In this document: positions 17,178 to 27,656 of the stretch, piece after piece | Numbering within the stretch: the first letter of the stretch is position 1 | Layout of the letters: each line of letters starts with the position of its first letter | NCBI RefSeq assembly: GCF_001014645.1 | Contig: NZ_LASZ01000004.1 | Coordinates: 176,758-240,757, forward strand | Direction: 5' to 3' | Origin: Luteimonas sp. FCS-9 | Lineage (GTDB): Bacteria; Pseudomonadota; Gammaproteobacteria; Xanthomonadales; Xanthomonadaceae | DNA length: 64,000 nt | Position numbers and translations under genes: made by a program | Notes under the pieces: model-generated | Told to the model about the DNA's origin: nothing | The model's input: the letters and a program-made list of their open reading frames with translations, nothing else | Databases searched by the model: none

Positions 17178-17579
17178 GTAGGCGCGCGCTCGCGCGCGAT
17201 GGCATCGTCGCAACGGCCCCATCGCGCCCGAGGGCGCTCCTACGGGCGATATGGCGTCATTCCCACCGGCTCGCCCGACCCCGCCGCACCGTAGGAGCGC
17301 GCTCGCGCGCGATGGCATCGTCGCAACGGCCGCGTCGCGCCCGAGGGCGCTCCTACGGGCGATGGCGTTATCCCACCGGCTCGTCCGGCCCCGCCGCACC
17401 GTAGGAGCGCGCTCGCGCGCGATGGCATCGTCGCAACGGCCCCATCGCGCCCGAGGGCGCTCCTACGGGCGATATGGCGTCATTCCCACCGGCTCGCCCG
17501 ACCCCGCCGCACCGTAGGAGCGCGCTCGCGCGCGATGGCATCGCCGCAACGGCCCCATCGCGCCCGAGGGCGCTCCTAC
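17178..17579. repeat. Tandem array of four REP/BIME units
   Basis: Four nearly identical 66-bp palindromic units start at 17178, 17291, 17401 and 17514 (periods 113, 110, 113). Each begins GTAGGAGCGCGCTCGCGCGCGA (the first has one change) and ends CGAGGGCGCTCCTAC, and they are separated by a conserved 44-47 base spacer with CCCACCGGCTCG. The stretch 17156-17614 holds nothing else. It lies between convergent genes (siderophore-type receptor and YncE-like), a usual place for BIMEs, where they can act as terminators or gyrase/IHF sites. Amplification by recombination or RAYT activity is inferred. Confidence 0.92.
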
Positions 17580-17614
17580 GGACGATGGTGTCCCCCGGCG
17601 CCCCGGCCACCGGC

Positions 17615-18718
17615 CTATTCGAGCGGGATGCGCACCACCGACTCCAGCGCGCTGGCGGTGTAGTCCTTGTTGAAGGGCGCCTTGACCGTCACGTACAGCG
17701 CCTTGCCGTCGGGCGCGATCTCCAGGCTGTTGGGATTGGGCGGCAGCGTCCAGGTGCGGCGCACGGCGTAGCTGTCGGCATCGAGCTCGCTGACCGTGCC
17801 CTGGTCGCGATGGGTGACGTAGAGCGCACGGCGCTCGGGGTGGAACTTGATGCCCATCGAATCGCCGACCGGCAGGCTGCGCTCGACCTTGCCGGTGCGC
17901 GTGTCGAACACCAGCACCGTCGCGCCCTTCGAGTGATCGGTGACGAACAGGCGGTGGGTCGCCGGGTCGTGGGCGAGGTTGAGCAGCAGGTACTCCTTGC
18001 CGTCGCCAGGCGTCCAGCGCTGCTGGATCGTGTGGGTGGCGGTGTCGATCACCAGCACTTCGCCGTCGCCGTTGGCCGAATACAGACGGCCCGCGGCCGG
18101 ATCGAGCAGCAGGCCGGTCACCCACTTGCCGGCATCGCCGATCGTCGCGCGCAGCGTCAGCGTCGCCGCGTCGACGACCCAGATCAGGCCCGGTGCGCCG
18201 ACGCCGCCGACGTAGAGCGTGCCGCCGGCCTCATCAAGGATCACCTGCCGCGGTCCGTAGTTCGAGCCGTCCGAGGCCTTGTCCTCGAAGCGCAGCCGCG
18301 CTTTGACCTCGCCGGTCTTCGCATCGATCGAGGTCAGCCCCCGCTCGACGCTGTTGGTCACGTACAGCGTCTCGCCCTTGGCGTCGGTCGCGACCGCGAA
18401 ATTGCGCAGGTCGGTGTGGGTCTTGCCGCGGGTCTCCAGCGTGGCCGGGTCGAGCCGGTAGATCACCCCGCCCTTCGTGTCGGGCGCGGCTTCCGAGGAC
18501 GCGACGAACAGCGCGTTCGCGGCCTGGCTGTAGCGCGCCTCGTAGACGCCGCGCGCCAGGTCCCGGCGCAGCACGCCGTCGACGAGCGCGGTCGCGGTCG
18601 CGGCCGGCGGCGCGACCGCCGGTGCCTGCTCGGCATGCAGGGGCGATGCCAGGCCGAGCGCGAGCACGGTCGCGGCGGTCAGCAGGGAAAGGGCACGGGA
18701 GGACGGCATCATGGGCAT
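17615..18718 (-). CDS. YncE-like YVTN beta-propeller protein, periplasmic
   Basis: A 367-residue protein with signal peptide SLLTAATVLALGLASPLHAE and seven propeller blades marked by repeated NSVERGLTSIDAKTG-, GGVGAPGLIWVVDAATLTL- and VTDHSKGATVLVFDTRTG-type units. The overall pattern matches E. coli YncE, an iron-repressed periplasmic propeller that binds DNA in vitro. Three clustered ATGs (18718, 18712, 18709) are possible starts; the first was used. A 14-of-19 match to the Fur consensus lies at 18854-18872 in front of it. Convergence with a siderophore-type receptor supports an iron-related role. The molecular function is not established. Confidence 0.85.
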   Translation of the reverse strand: MPMMPSSRALSLLTAATVLALGLASPLHAEQAPAVAPPAATATALVDGVLRRDLARGVYEARYSQAANALFVASSEAAPDTKGGVIYRLDPATLETRGKTHTDLRNFAVATDAKGETLYVTNSVERGLTSIDAKTGEVKARLRFEDKASDGSNYGPRQVILDEAGGTLYVGGVGAPGLIWVVDAATLTLRATIGDAGKWVTGLLLDPAAGRLYSANGDGEVLVIDTATHTIQQRWTPGDGKEYLLLNLAHDPATHRLFVTDHSKGATVLVFDTRTGKVERSLPVGDSMGIKFHPERRALYVTHRDQGTVSELDADSYAVRRTWTLPPNPNSLEIAPDGKALYVTVKAPFNKDYTASALESVVRIPLE

Positions 18719-18853
18719 GGACTCGGAGGGAGGACGGGAGGACGAGGACCGCATCGGGCGTCTCCGGCCGGCATCGCTTGCCGGAGGCACGACCCGGCGA
18801 CGGGCCGGACCGGCGCGCCGTCGAGCGATTCCGGCCCGCGACGCGCCCTCATC

Positions 18854-18872
18854 GGGAACGATTCTCATTTTC
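18854..18872 (-). promoter_or_regulatory. Fur box upstream of the YncE-like gene
   Basis: Read on the minus strand, GAAAATGAGAATCGTTCCC matches 14 of 19 positions of GATAATGATAATCATTATC. It also sits inside an imperfect dyad flanked by CGGGAA and TTCCCG. It lies about 135 bases before the gene, in an otherwise GC-rich leader, so the AT-rich core stands out. Confidence 0.72.
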
Positions 18873-18908
18873 CCGATGGACTGCGGCCTTGTCCATCGCC
18901 GGCCGCGC

Positions 18909-21527
18909 TCACGGCAGCCGCAGCGGCCCGACCGCGTCGAGCACGCGCGCATCGCGCGCGCCGTCGCCGCCACCGAACGCCGATGCGCTGGACTCGGGCT
19001 GCAGCGGACGGAAGCCGTCGTCGTAGTCCCAGGTCACCGCGTGCACGCGTGCGCCGGCCAGCGTCGCCGGATCGCCGAGCGACACCGCGGGCAGCGTGAA
19101 GCGGATCGTCGCCGCGTCCGCATCGACCTCGATGCGCGCCGGCTGCGCCTGCGGCGTGCCCTCGTCGTCGTCGCCGGCGCCCTGCGCCGAGAACAGCGCG
19201 TTCGACCAACCGTGGGCGCGCAGCCGGTAGTGCCAGCGCATGCCGTCGGGCAGGCGCGCGTTCTGCTGCGGCATGGCCTCGCTGCCGCCCTCGCGCCCCG
19301 GCAGTTCGACGAACAGCACCGGCGCGACATGGTCGAAGCCGTTGGGCGGGTTCCAGCCCTGGGTCACGCTGGCCATGCGCAATGTCACGCGCAAGGCGCC
19401 GCCGCTGGTCTCGACCTCCATCGCGCGCAGGTCGCCCTGCCGCTGCGTCCGCCACTGCCCACCGAGCGGATAGACCACGCGCCCGTCCAGGCCGTGGTCG
19501 TCGCCGGCCGGATCGTCTATGCGTGCGACGGCCTGCCATCGGCGCTCGACCCGGAAGTGCTGCGCGGCCGAAGCGGTCCCGTCGGCCTCGCGCCACAGCA
19601 CCAGGCGATGCGTGCGCGCCGGGTCGATCCAGCTATCGGTACGCAGCGTCGCCGTCCAGCGGCCGTCGGCACCGGCCTCGACGCGTGGCGCGCGCTGCAG
19701 GTCGCCGTCGACCACGACCTGCAACACGTCGCCGGGCGCGGCGTGCCCGTGCAGCACCACATCGTCGCGCCAGGGCGCCGCGGGCAACGCATCGAGTGTC
19801 GGTGCCGGCCCCTGCGACGTCTGCGGCGGCGCAGCGCGGCCGCGCTGGCGCCAGACCAGGCCCGCGCGCGGCGGCAGCACCAGCGTCAGCCGTCCGTCGG
19901 CCGCGACCGTCAGCGGCGCGGGATTGCCGTCGAGTCCGAATGCGCCGTCCAGCCGCGTCCCGGCAGGCAGCCCGGTCTCCAGCGCGTCGACGAGCACCGG
20001 CGCGTCGGCGGTGTTGAAGGCGACCAGCGCGAGCGCATCCTCGTGGCGGGTCGCCCACACCAGCGCGCCCGGCCCGCCGCCGCTGTCGCGCAGCACCTCG
20101 GGCACGCCGCGCGGGAACACCCGGTCGTCGAGTCGCAGCGCCGACATCGCCGCGATCTCGCGGTACAGCGGCGCGCCGGTGTCGAACGCATCGCCCTGCG
20201 CGCCGACACCGCCTGCGAACATCGCCGTGCGACGCCCGGCGAAGCCCTGTTCGGTGCCGTAGTACAGCGTCGGAATGCCCGGCAGCGTCATCATCGCCAG
20301 CAGCGCCTGGCGCAGGGCGCGCGTGTCGGCACCGGCCAGGAACCGGTCGACGTCGTGGTTGTCGACGAAGCTCGGCATCCAGTGCAGGCGCGGATGCAGC
20401 GCGACCATGCTGGCGATGCGATGCCCGAGCACCGCGGTCGGCTCGCCGCGCGCGAACACGTCGCCGAGGCTGCCGTAGAGCGGGAAGTTGATCATGCCCG
20501 GCAGGCGCTCGCCGCCGGCCTCGGTGCGCATGTAGGCCTCGAGCCTGCGCGCCTGGGTGTCCTCGAACGGCTTGTCGATCGCGAAGCCCTCGCCGAACAC
20601 GTGGAAGTCCTCGCGGCCGGTCGCGCGCGCTGCGGCGACGATGCCCGGCGCCTCGCGATCGTCGGCATGCAGGAAATCGTCGAAGAAATCCGCCGGCACG
20701 TGCAGCGCGGTGTCGACGCGGAACGCATCGACGCCGACGTCGCGGATCCAGTCGCCGTAGCTGCGCCGCAGCGTCCGGCGGACCTCGGGGTGCCCGGTGT
20801 TGAGATCGTCGAGGCCGGCGAGCTGGTAGGTCAGCTCCTGCGTGCGGTCGGTGAAGTCGACGATGTCCGGCGTCCAGTGATAGATCGCCTCGCGGCGCTG
20901 CGCCGCATCGCGCGCGTCGTTGCGGTCGAACGGCGGCTGCACCGGCGCCTCGCGTCCGCGCGCGTCGGCGAAGCGCGCGAAGCCCGCCGCCGGGTCGTCC
21001 GCGGTCCAGCCGCCGGGATAGCCGAAGTAGTTCGCGGTGTGGTTCACGACGATGTCCTGGATCAGGTACATGCCGCGGCCGTGCAGACCACGCGACAGCG
21101 CGCGGTAGTCGTCGCGCGTGCCGAAATGCGGATCGAGCGCGGAGAAATCGTCGGCCCAGTAGCCGTGGTAGCCGCCGTAGCGGGTCGCCTCGTTCCACCA
21201 CTGGTGCGCCACCGGCGGCGTGATCCACACCGCCGTCGCGCCCAGGCCCTGCACGTAGTCGAGCCGGCGCGCCACGCCCGCGAGGTCGCCGCCGCTGTAG
21301 CGCGCCGGATCCTTCGGGTCGTACTCGCCGGTGCCCTGGTCGTTGTTGGCCGGATCGCCGTCGTCGAACCGGTCGATCATCAGGAAGTAGACGACCTGGT
21401 CGCGCCAGTCCGGCGACGGCACGTGCAGTTCGCCGGCGCCCGCCAGGCCGGAGCCCGCGAGCAGGCATGCGAGCGCGAGGCTCCGGATGCGCGATCGCGC
21501 GCGCTGATTCATGTAAACGTTTTCCAT
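18909..21527 (-). CDS. Exported GH13 alpha-amylase with C-terminal glucodextranase-type module
   Basis: An 872-residue glycoside hydrolase. The signal peptide SLALACLLAGSGLAGAGE is followed by a GH13 (beta/alpha)8 domain (about residues 35-480) with the four conserved regions: DIVVNH, DAFRVDTALH (nucleophile Asp), HVFGEGF (acid Glu) and FVDNHD. A beta-sandwich C domain follows, then about 270 residues resembling the glucodextranase-type binding module (VYPLGGQW, VTQGWNPPNGFDHVAPVLFV, VTWDYDDGFRPL). The start at 21527 has GGGAGG five bases upstream. An ATG at 21512 lies just after a palindrome and is the alternative. It should cut starch or maltodextrins outside the cytoplasm. It is divergent from a carbohydrate-type TonB receptor. 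Confidence 0.92.
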   Translation of the reverse strand: MENVYMNQRARSRIRSLALACLLAGSGLAGAGELHVPSPDWRDQVVYFLMIDRFDDGDPANNDQGTGEYDPKDPARYSGGDLAGVARRLDYVQGLGATAVWITPPVAHQWWNEATRYGGYHGYWADDFSALDPHFGTRDDYRALSRGLHGRGMYLIQDIVVNHTANYFGYPGGWTADDPAAGFARFADARGREAPVQPPFDRNDARDAAQRREAIYHWTPDIVDFTDRTQELTYQLAGLDDLNTGHPEVRRTLRRSYGDWIRDVGVDAFRVDTALHVPADFFDDFLHADDREAPGIVAAARATGREDFHVFGEGFAIDKPFEDTQARRLEAYMRTEAGGERLPGMINFPLYGSLGDVFARGEPTAVLGHRIASMVALHPRLHWMPSFVDNHDVDRFLAGADTRALRQALLAMMTLPGIPTLYYGTEQGFAGRRTAMFAGGVGAQGDAFDTGAPLYREIAAMSALRLDDRVFPRGVPEVLRDSGGGPGALVWATRHEDALALVAFNTADAPVLVDALETGLPAGTRLDGAFGLDGNPAPLTVAADGRLTLVLPPRAGLVWRQRGRAAPPQTSQGPAPTLDALPAAPWRDDVVLHGHAAPGDVLQVVVDGDLQRAPRVEAGADGRWTATLRTDSWIDPARTHRLVLWREADGTASAAQHFRVERRWQAVARIDDPAGDDHGLDGRVVYPLGGQWRTQRQGDLRAMEVETSGGALRVTLRMASVTQGWNPPNGFDHVAPVLFVELPGREGGSEAMPQQNARLPDGMRWHYRLRAHGWSNALFSAQGAGDDDEGTPQAQPARIEVDADAATIRFTLPAVSLGDPATLAGARVHAVTWDYDDGFRPLQPESSASAFGGGDGARDARVLDAVGPLRLP
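21510..21526. promoter_or_regulatory. LacI-family-like operator at the amylase start
   Basis: ATGTAAACGTTTTCCAT (+ strand) is an imperfect dyad around a central AACGTT, the shape of LacI/GalR-family operators. It lies between the two candidate start codons of the amylase. If it is an operator, the shorter start at 21512 becomes more attractive. No regulator gene of this family is in the window. Confidence 0.45.
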
Positions 21528-21581
21528 CGCCGCCTCCCAGCGCCATCGACGCCACATCGTCGACGAGCGCCATCGCGATGC

Positions 21582-21597
21582 GCCATGAATACGTATG
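21582..21597. promoter_or_regulatory. Second LacI-family-like palindrome in the amylase/receptor leader
   Basis: CATGAATACGTATGCA contains the perfect 8-bp core ATACGTAT with partly symmetric flanks. It is about 60 bp from the first palindrome and about 130 bp before the receptor start. Two CG-centred dyads in one divergent leader suggest a shared sugar-responsive repressor. Confidence 0.4.
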
Positions 21598-21727
21598 CAG
21601 CGCGCCGCCGGGCCCGAACCCCGGGACTACCATGGCCGCCAATCGCAGGACCCGTCCGATCAATCCAGCTGCGGCGCGGACGGTACAACCCAGAACAACC
21701 GCCTGCTGGACACCCTTGGGAGGGGAG

Positions 21728-24457
21728 ATGTCGAAGCTCGATCGCAACCTGCTCAGCGTTGCGCTGTCGTCCGCGCTGCTGATGCTCGCAGCCGGCGCAC
21801 AGGCGCAGACCACCACGTCCACCGACGATGCCGATGCAGGCGCGACGCAGGCGCGTGCCAGCGGCGACGCCGTGCAGCTCGACAGCGTGCGCGTCACCGG
21901 CATCCGTCGCGGCATCGAACTGTCGATGGACACCAAGCAGGCCGAGGACACCATCGTCGAGGCGATCTCGGCCGAGGACATCGGCAAGCTGCCCGACACC
22001 AGCATCGCCGACTCGCTGGCGCGCCTGCCCGGCATCTCGGCGCAGCGCTTCGGCGGCCGTCCGCAGGAACTCAACATCCGCGGCTTCGCCGGCGATTTCT
22101 CGACCGCACTGCTCAACGGCCGCGAGCAGGTCAGCTTCGGCAACAACCGCGGCGTGGAGTTCGACCAGTACCCGTCCGAGCTGATCAGCCAGGTCGTGGT
22201 GCACAAGACCACCAATGCGCAGCTGGTCGGCCAGGGCCTGTCGGGCACGGTCAACATGAAGACCGTGCGTCCGCTGTCGTTCGGCGAGCGCGCGGTCGCG
22301 GTGAACGTGCGCGGCGACATGAACAAGCTCGGCGACGACAAGGAGTACGGCAGCCGCGCCAGCATCTCGTACATCGACCAGTTCGCCGACGACACGGTCG
22401 GCATCGCGGTGGGCTACGCCCGCCTCGACAGCCCGAACCTCGGCCGCCAGTTCGAGTCGTGGAACTTCAATAAGGAGTACGAGGGCTACGAGGGCAATGG
22501 CGTGCTCGGCGGCACCGCCGCCTACGGCATCGAGGGCAGCAACCGTCGCGACGGCTACATGGCCGTGCTCGAGTTCCAGCCCAACGAACGCCTGCACTCG
22601 ACGATCGACCTGTTCTACTCGCAGTTCGAGCGCGAGGAGAACAAGTACGGCCTGCAGACCGGCCTGGCCTACGGCCGGGCAGTGCTCGACGATGCCACGC
22701 TGAGCCCCGACGGCACCACGATCGATTCGACCTGGTCGCAGATCGCGCCGATCGTCGTGCGCAACGACACCAACACGATGGACGACCGCCTGCTGTCGTT
22801 CGGCTGGAACACCGAACTGGAGGTCAACGCGAACTGGACGCTGACCACCGACGTCAGCCATTCGCGCGCACGCCGCGCCGAGCAGCTGTTCGAGGTCTAC
22901 GCCACGCCGCCGGCCGGCGTCACCGCGTCGGGCCGCTACGTGTTCAATCCCGAGGGCTGGTACGACATCGGCCTCGACTACGACGTCGGCTCGCCGGGCG
23001 GTCTGGTCCTGCGCGACCCCGACCGGTGGGGCGGCGAGCGCGACCAAGCCGGCTACCTGAAGAACTTCGAGGTCCGCGACCAGATCAGTTCGTTCCGGGT
23101 CGACCTCGAGCGCCGCTTCGATACCGGCTTCGTCTCGGCACTGCGCTTCGGCGGCAACATCACCGACCGCCGCAAGAGCCGCGCGTCGACCGAATACACG
23201 CTGTGCGTCACCGACGCCTGCACCGGCGACGGCAGCGTCGCCATCCCGGGGCAGTACGTGCGCAACAGCGCGTTCGGCTTCGCCGGCATCCCGTCGATCA
23301 TCGACCTCGACGAGCGCGCGATGCTCGCCGACGGCATCTATCGTCCGTGGCGCAAGGACGACGAGGCCATCAACAGCAAGAACTGGGAGATCCACGAGGA
23401 GATCGGCACGCTCTACGTGCAGGCCGACATCGACACCGACCTCGGCCCGGTGCCGCTCAAGGGCAACGTCGGCGTGCAGGTGGTCAACTCCAGCCAGCGC
23501 TCGACCGGCGTGGCGACGGTCGAAGGCGTTGCGCTGGAGGCACCGAGCGAGCACGGCGCCGACCATGTGCACTACCTGCCGAGCATGAACCTGTCGTTCG
23601 GCCTGCCGGCCGAGCAGTTCGTGCGCCTGGGCGCCTCGCGCCAGATGGCGCGCCCGCGCATGGACGAACTCACCGCCGGTGGCACCTACGGCATCGACCG
23701 CAGCCGCAACCTGTGGACCGGCAGCGGCGGCAACCCCGAGCTCGATCCGTGGCTGGCCAACGCTTACGACGTGTCGTACGAGAAGTACTTCGGCGACGAG
23801 TCGATCGGTCGCGGCTACGTGAGCGCGGCGTACTTCTACAAGGACCTCAAGACCTACATCTACCGGCAGACCACCGAGTTCGACTTCAGCCAGCTGCCGC
23901 TGCCTGCCGAGCTGCCGGGCAACCTGCCGCCGTCGTGGATCGGCGAGTACAGCCAGCCGGTCAACGGCGAGGGCGGCACGATCAAGGGCTGGGAGTTCGC
24001 CGTGTCGTTCCCGCTGGGCCTGCTGTGGGCGCCGCTGGAAGGCTTCGGCTTCATGGGCAACTACTCCGACACCGAGAGCGACATCGCGCCCAACGGCCCC
24101 GACAGCTCCGAGCCCCTGCCCGGCCTGTCGAAGTACGTCTCCAACGTCGCCCTGTACTACGAGCGCTACGGCTTTTCGGCGCGTGTGTCGCAGCGCAGCC
24201 GCTCCGACTTCCTCGGCGAGGTCCAGGGCGCCGGCGGCGACCGCACCAAGGTGATGTTCACCGGCGAGACCGTGACCGACCTGCAGCTGGGCTACGCGTT
24301 CGAGAGCGGACGCCTGGAGGGCCTGTCGCTGCTGCTCCAGGTCAACAACCTGGAGAACGAGCCCTTCCGCTCGACCTTCGACGGCCTGCAGGAGCGTCCG
24401 AACCAGTTCTACGACTACGGCCGTACCTACCTGATGGGCGTCAACTACCGGTTCTGA
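21728..24457 (+). CDS. TonB-dependent receptor of the Xanthomonas-Caulobacter carbohydrate type
   Basis: A 909-residue outer-membrane receptor with signal peptide ALSSALLMLAAGAQAQ, the typical post-signal segment VTGIRRGIELSMDTKQ, and a plug with EDIGKLPDTSIADSLARLPG, SAQRFGGRPQELNIRGFAGD and QVVVHKTTNAQLVGQGLSG, all marks of the large TIGR01782-type receptors. The barrel ends LMGVNYRF. GGGAGGGGAG immediately precedes the ATG. Its divergent neighbour is an exported amylase, so maltodextrins or related glucans are the probable cargo. The ligand is inferred. Confidence 0.92.
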   Translation: MSKLDRNLLSVALSSALLMLAAGAQAQTTTSTDDADAGATQARASGDAVQLDSVRVTGIRRGIELSMDTKQAEDTIVEAISAEDIGKLPDTSIADSLARLPGISAQRFGGRPQELNIRGFAGDFSTALLNGREQVSFGNNRGVEFDQYPSELISQVVVHKTTNAQLVGQGLSGTVNMKTVRPLSFGERAVAVNVRGDMNKLGDDKEYGSRASISYIDQFADDTVGIAVGYARLDSPNLGRQFESWNFNKEYEGYEGNGVLGGTAAYGIEGSNRRDGYMAVLEFQPNERLHSTIDLFYSQFEREENKYGLQTGLAYGRAVLDDATLSPDGTTIDSTWSQIAPIVVRNDTNTMDDRLLSFGWNTELEVNANWTLTTDVSHSRARRAEQLFEVYATPPAGVTASGRYVFNPEGWYDIGLDYDVGSPGGLVLRDPDRWGGERDQAGYLKNFEVRDQISSFRVDLERRFDTGFVSALRFGGNITDRRKSRASTEYTLCVTDACTGDGSVAIPGQYVRNSAFGFAGIPSIIDLDERAMLADGIYRPWRKDDEAINSKNWEIHEEIGTLYVQADIDTDLGPVPLKGNVGVQVVNSSQRSTGVATVEGVALEAPSEHGADHVHYLPSMNLSFGLPAEQFVRLGASRQMARPRMDELTAGGTYGIDRSRNLWTGSGGNPELDPWLANAYDVSYEKYFGDESIGRGYVSAAYFYKDLKTYIYRQTTEFDFSQLPLPAELPGNLPPSWIGEYSQPVNGEGGTIKGWEFAVSFPLGLLWAPLEGFGFMGNYSDTESDIAPNGPDSSEPLPGLSKYVSNVALYYERYGFSARVSQRSRSDFLGEVQGAGGDRTKVMFTGETVTDLQLGYAFESGRLEGLSLLLQVNNLENEPFRSTFDGLQERPNQFYDYGRTYLMGVNYRF

Positions 24458-24465
24458 CCGGATCC

Positions 24466-24495
24466 GGCCGCGCGGCGCCTCCCCGCCGCGCGGCC
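24466..24495 (+). terminator. Terminator hairpin after the carbohydrate receptor
   Basis: A perfect 12-bp stem, GGCCGCGCGGCG / CGCCGCGCGGCC, with a 6-base loop, starts eight bases after the receptor stop. It lacks a T-run. Confidence 0.6.
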
Positions 24496-24532
24496 GGCGA
24501 CGCCCGCTCCGGGCATCCCGATCGGGAAATGC

Positions 24533-24561
24533 TTGTACGGCCCCGGGGACTGGGCTAGAAT
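24533..24561 (+). promoter_or_regulatory. Sigma-70 promoter of tRNA-Val
   Basis: A -35 box TTGTAC (24533-24538) and a -10 box TAGAAT (24556-24561) are separated by exactly 17 bases and precede the tRNA by 35 bases. Confidence 0.75.
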
Positions 24562-24596
24562 GCGCGACCTCGCCGACGCGGCGGGATGGCAACACC

Positions 24597-24671
24597 GGGC
24601 GGTTAGCTCAGCGGTAGAGCACTACCTTGACATGGTAGGGGTCACAGGTTCGAACCCTGTACCGCCCACCA
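24597..24671 (+). tRNA. tRNA-Val (anticodon GAC)
   Basis: The cloverleaf is complete: acceptor GGGCGGT/ACCGCCC, D arm GCTC..GAGC, anticodon stem CTACC/GGTAG with loop TTGACAT (anticodon GAC, valine), T arm ACAGG-TTCGAAC-CCTGT, and an encoded ACCA 3' end. It reads GUC and GUU codons. It has its own promoter and terminator and so is a single-gene unit. Confidence 0.98.
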
Positions 24672-24712
24672 CGAAGCAGCTGGGAGACAGGCGTTTTCGT
24701 GGAATCAGACAG

Positions 24713-24737
24713 ACCCGGCCATCGCGCCGGGTTTTTC
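24713..24737 (+). terminator. Intrinsic terminator after tRNA-Val
   Basis: ACCCGGC / GCCGGGT stem with loop CATCGC, followed by a T-run (TTTTTCG). Confidence 0.8.
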
Positions 24738-24819
24738 GTAAGTGCAGGGTCAGTGCATGCGGTCCCGCTTGACCCGGACGCCGTCCAGGCCCGGATGGAG
24801 ATAGCGGACTCTGTACCGC

Positions 24820-25074
24820 TCAGTAGTGGTAGCGGGCCTGCGCGATCAGCTGCACGTCGCCTTCGACCTTGTAGACGATCCGGTGCTCGTCGTTGATGCG
24901 CCTCGACCAGTACCCCGCGAGCGCGTGACGGAGCGGCTCCGGCTTGCCGACGCCTCGGAAGGGATCGCGCTGGATGGCCTTGATCAGTTCGTTGATGCGC
25001 TTGAGAAGCTTTCTGTCGACCTGCTGCCAGTGGAGGTAATCCTCCCAGGCGTCATCCGAGAACTGCAGGATCAC
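24820..25074 (-). CDS. yoeB: YoeB/Txe-family mRNA interferase toxin
   Basis: An 84-residue toxin of the RelE/YoeB fold that cuts mRNA at the ribosomal A site. Family marks are the start MILQFSDDAWEDYLHWQ, DRKLLKRINELIKAIQRDPF, GKPEPLRHALAGYWSRRINDEHRIVYKV and the terminal ARYHY. The catalytic Glu (E in DEHR), Arg and the C-terminal His-Tyr pair are all present, so it should be active. The start overlaps the stop of yefM by ATGA, so toxin translation depends on antitoxin translation. It lies next to tRNA-Val. Confidence 0.95.
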   Translation of the reverse strand: MILQFSDDAWEDYLHWQQVDRKLLKRINELIKAIQRDPFRGVGKPEPLRHALAGYWSRRINDEHRIVYKVEGDVQLIAQARYHY

Positions 25075-25322
25075 TCGGTCAGGTCCCGCACCTGCCCGCC
25101 CCCGGATTCGAGCTGCGCGATCGAACGCAGCAGACGCTGCGCGCTCTTCGGACTGCGCAGCAGATAGGCCGTCTCCTCCATGGCCTTGTAGTCGTCCAGC
25201 GACACCATGACCACGGACTGCTCGCGGCTGCGCGTGATGATGACCGGCTCGTGATCGTTGACCACGCGGTCCATCGTGTCGGCCAGGGAGGCACGGGCGG
25301 CGGTGTAGGTGATGGTGTCCAT
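25071..25322 (-). CDS. yefM: YefM/Phd-family antitoxin
   Basis: An 83-residue antitoxin starting MDTITYTAARASLADTMDRV. It has the Phd/YefM DNA-binding N-terminal domain (DHEPVIITRSREQSVVMVSLDDY) and a C-terminal toxin-binding tail (about residues 58-83). The length equals that of E. coli YefM. An upstream GTG extension is not supported. Directly upstream is a perfect TGTACGG-GATA-CCGTACA dyad, the type of operator YefM binds to repress its own operon, with the toxin as corepressor. Confidence 0.95.
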   Translation of the reverse strand: MDTITYTAARASLADTMDRVVNDHEPVIITRSREQSVVMVSLDDYKAMEETAYLLRSPKSAQRLLRSIAQLESGGGQVRDLTE

Positions 25323-25338
25323 GGAAGCGGTCTCTTTA

Positions 25339-25356
25339 TGTACGGGATACCGTACA
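25339..25356 (-). promoter_or_regulatory. YefM operator palindrome
   Basis: TGTACGG-GATA-CCGTACA, a perfect inverted repeat 17 bases before the antitoxin start. Known YefM operators are dyads with TGTACA-like cores. Confidence 0.75.
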
Positions 25357-25442
25357 GGCATACCCATGAACCTACAACCAACCCGATCAGGCGACGTCGT
25401 GAGTTCGCCCGTCGGCAGCGGGGCGCCTCGCGGTGAGCCGCC

Positions 25443-27473
<2,031 letters not shown>

Positions 27474-27656
27474 GGCGTCTGCGCTGCGGGGGAAGACCTG
27501 AAGTGGGGGCGGCCGCCCCTGGCGACAACCGCTGTCTCGGGAGGAGTCCGACGATACCAGCCGGGGGTTTCCGACCCGTGGAGGCGGCGATAGCCGGATT
27601 CAGCAGCACCTCGTCCCAAGCGAAGCTGGCCCTCCGACAGGAGCAGGCGAGCGCCC

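Noticed and set aside
17178..17579. Possible CRISPR array
   Set aside because: The repeat units are long palindromes and the spacers are conserved rather than unique; period about 112 bases; no cas genes. It is a REP/BIME array.
24660..24760. Phage or island attachment site at the tRNA-Val 3' end
   Set aside because: No repeat of the tRNA 3' end and no integrase gene were seen nearby; the tRNA has its own terminator right after it.
27474..27656. LexA/SOS box in front of uvrB
   Set aside because: I looked for CTGT-N8-ACAG-type or other clear dyads in the leader and found none that was convincing.
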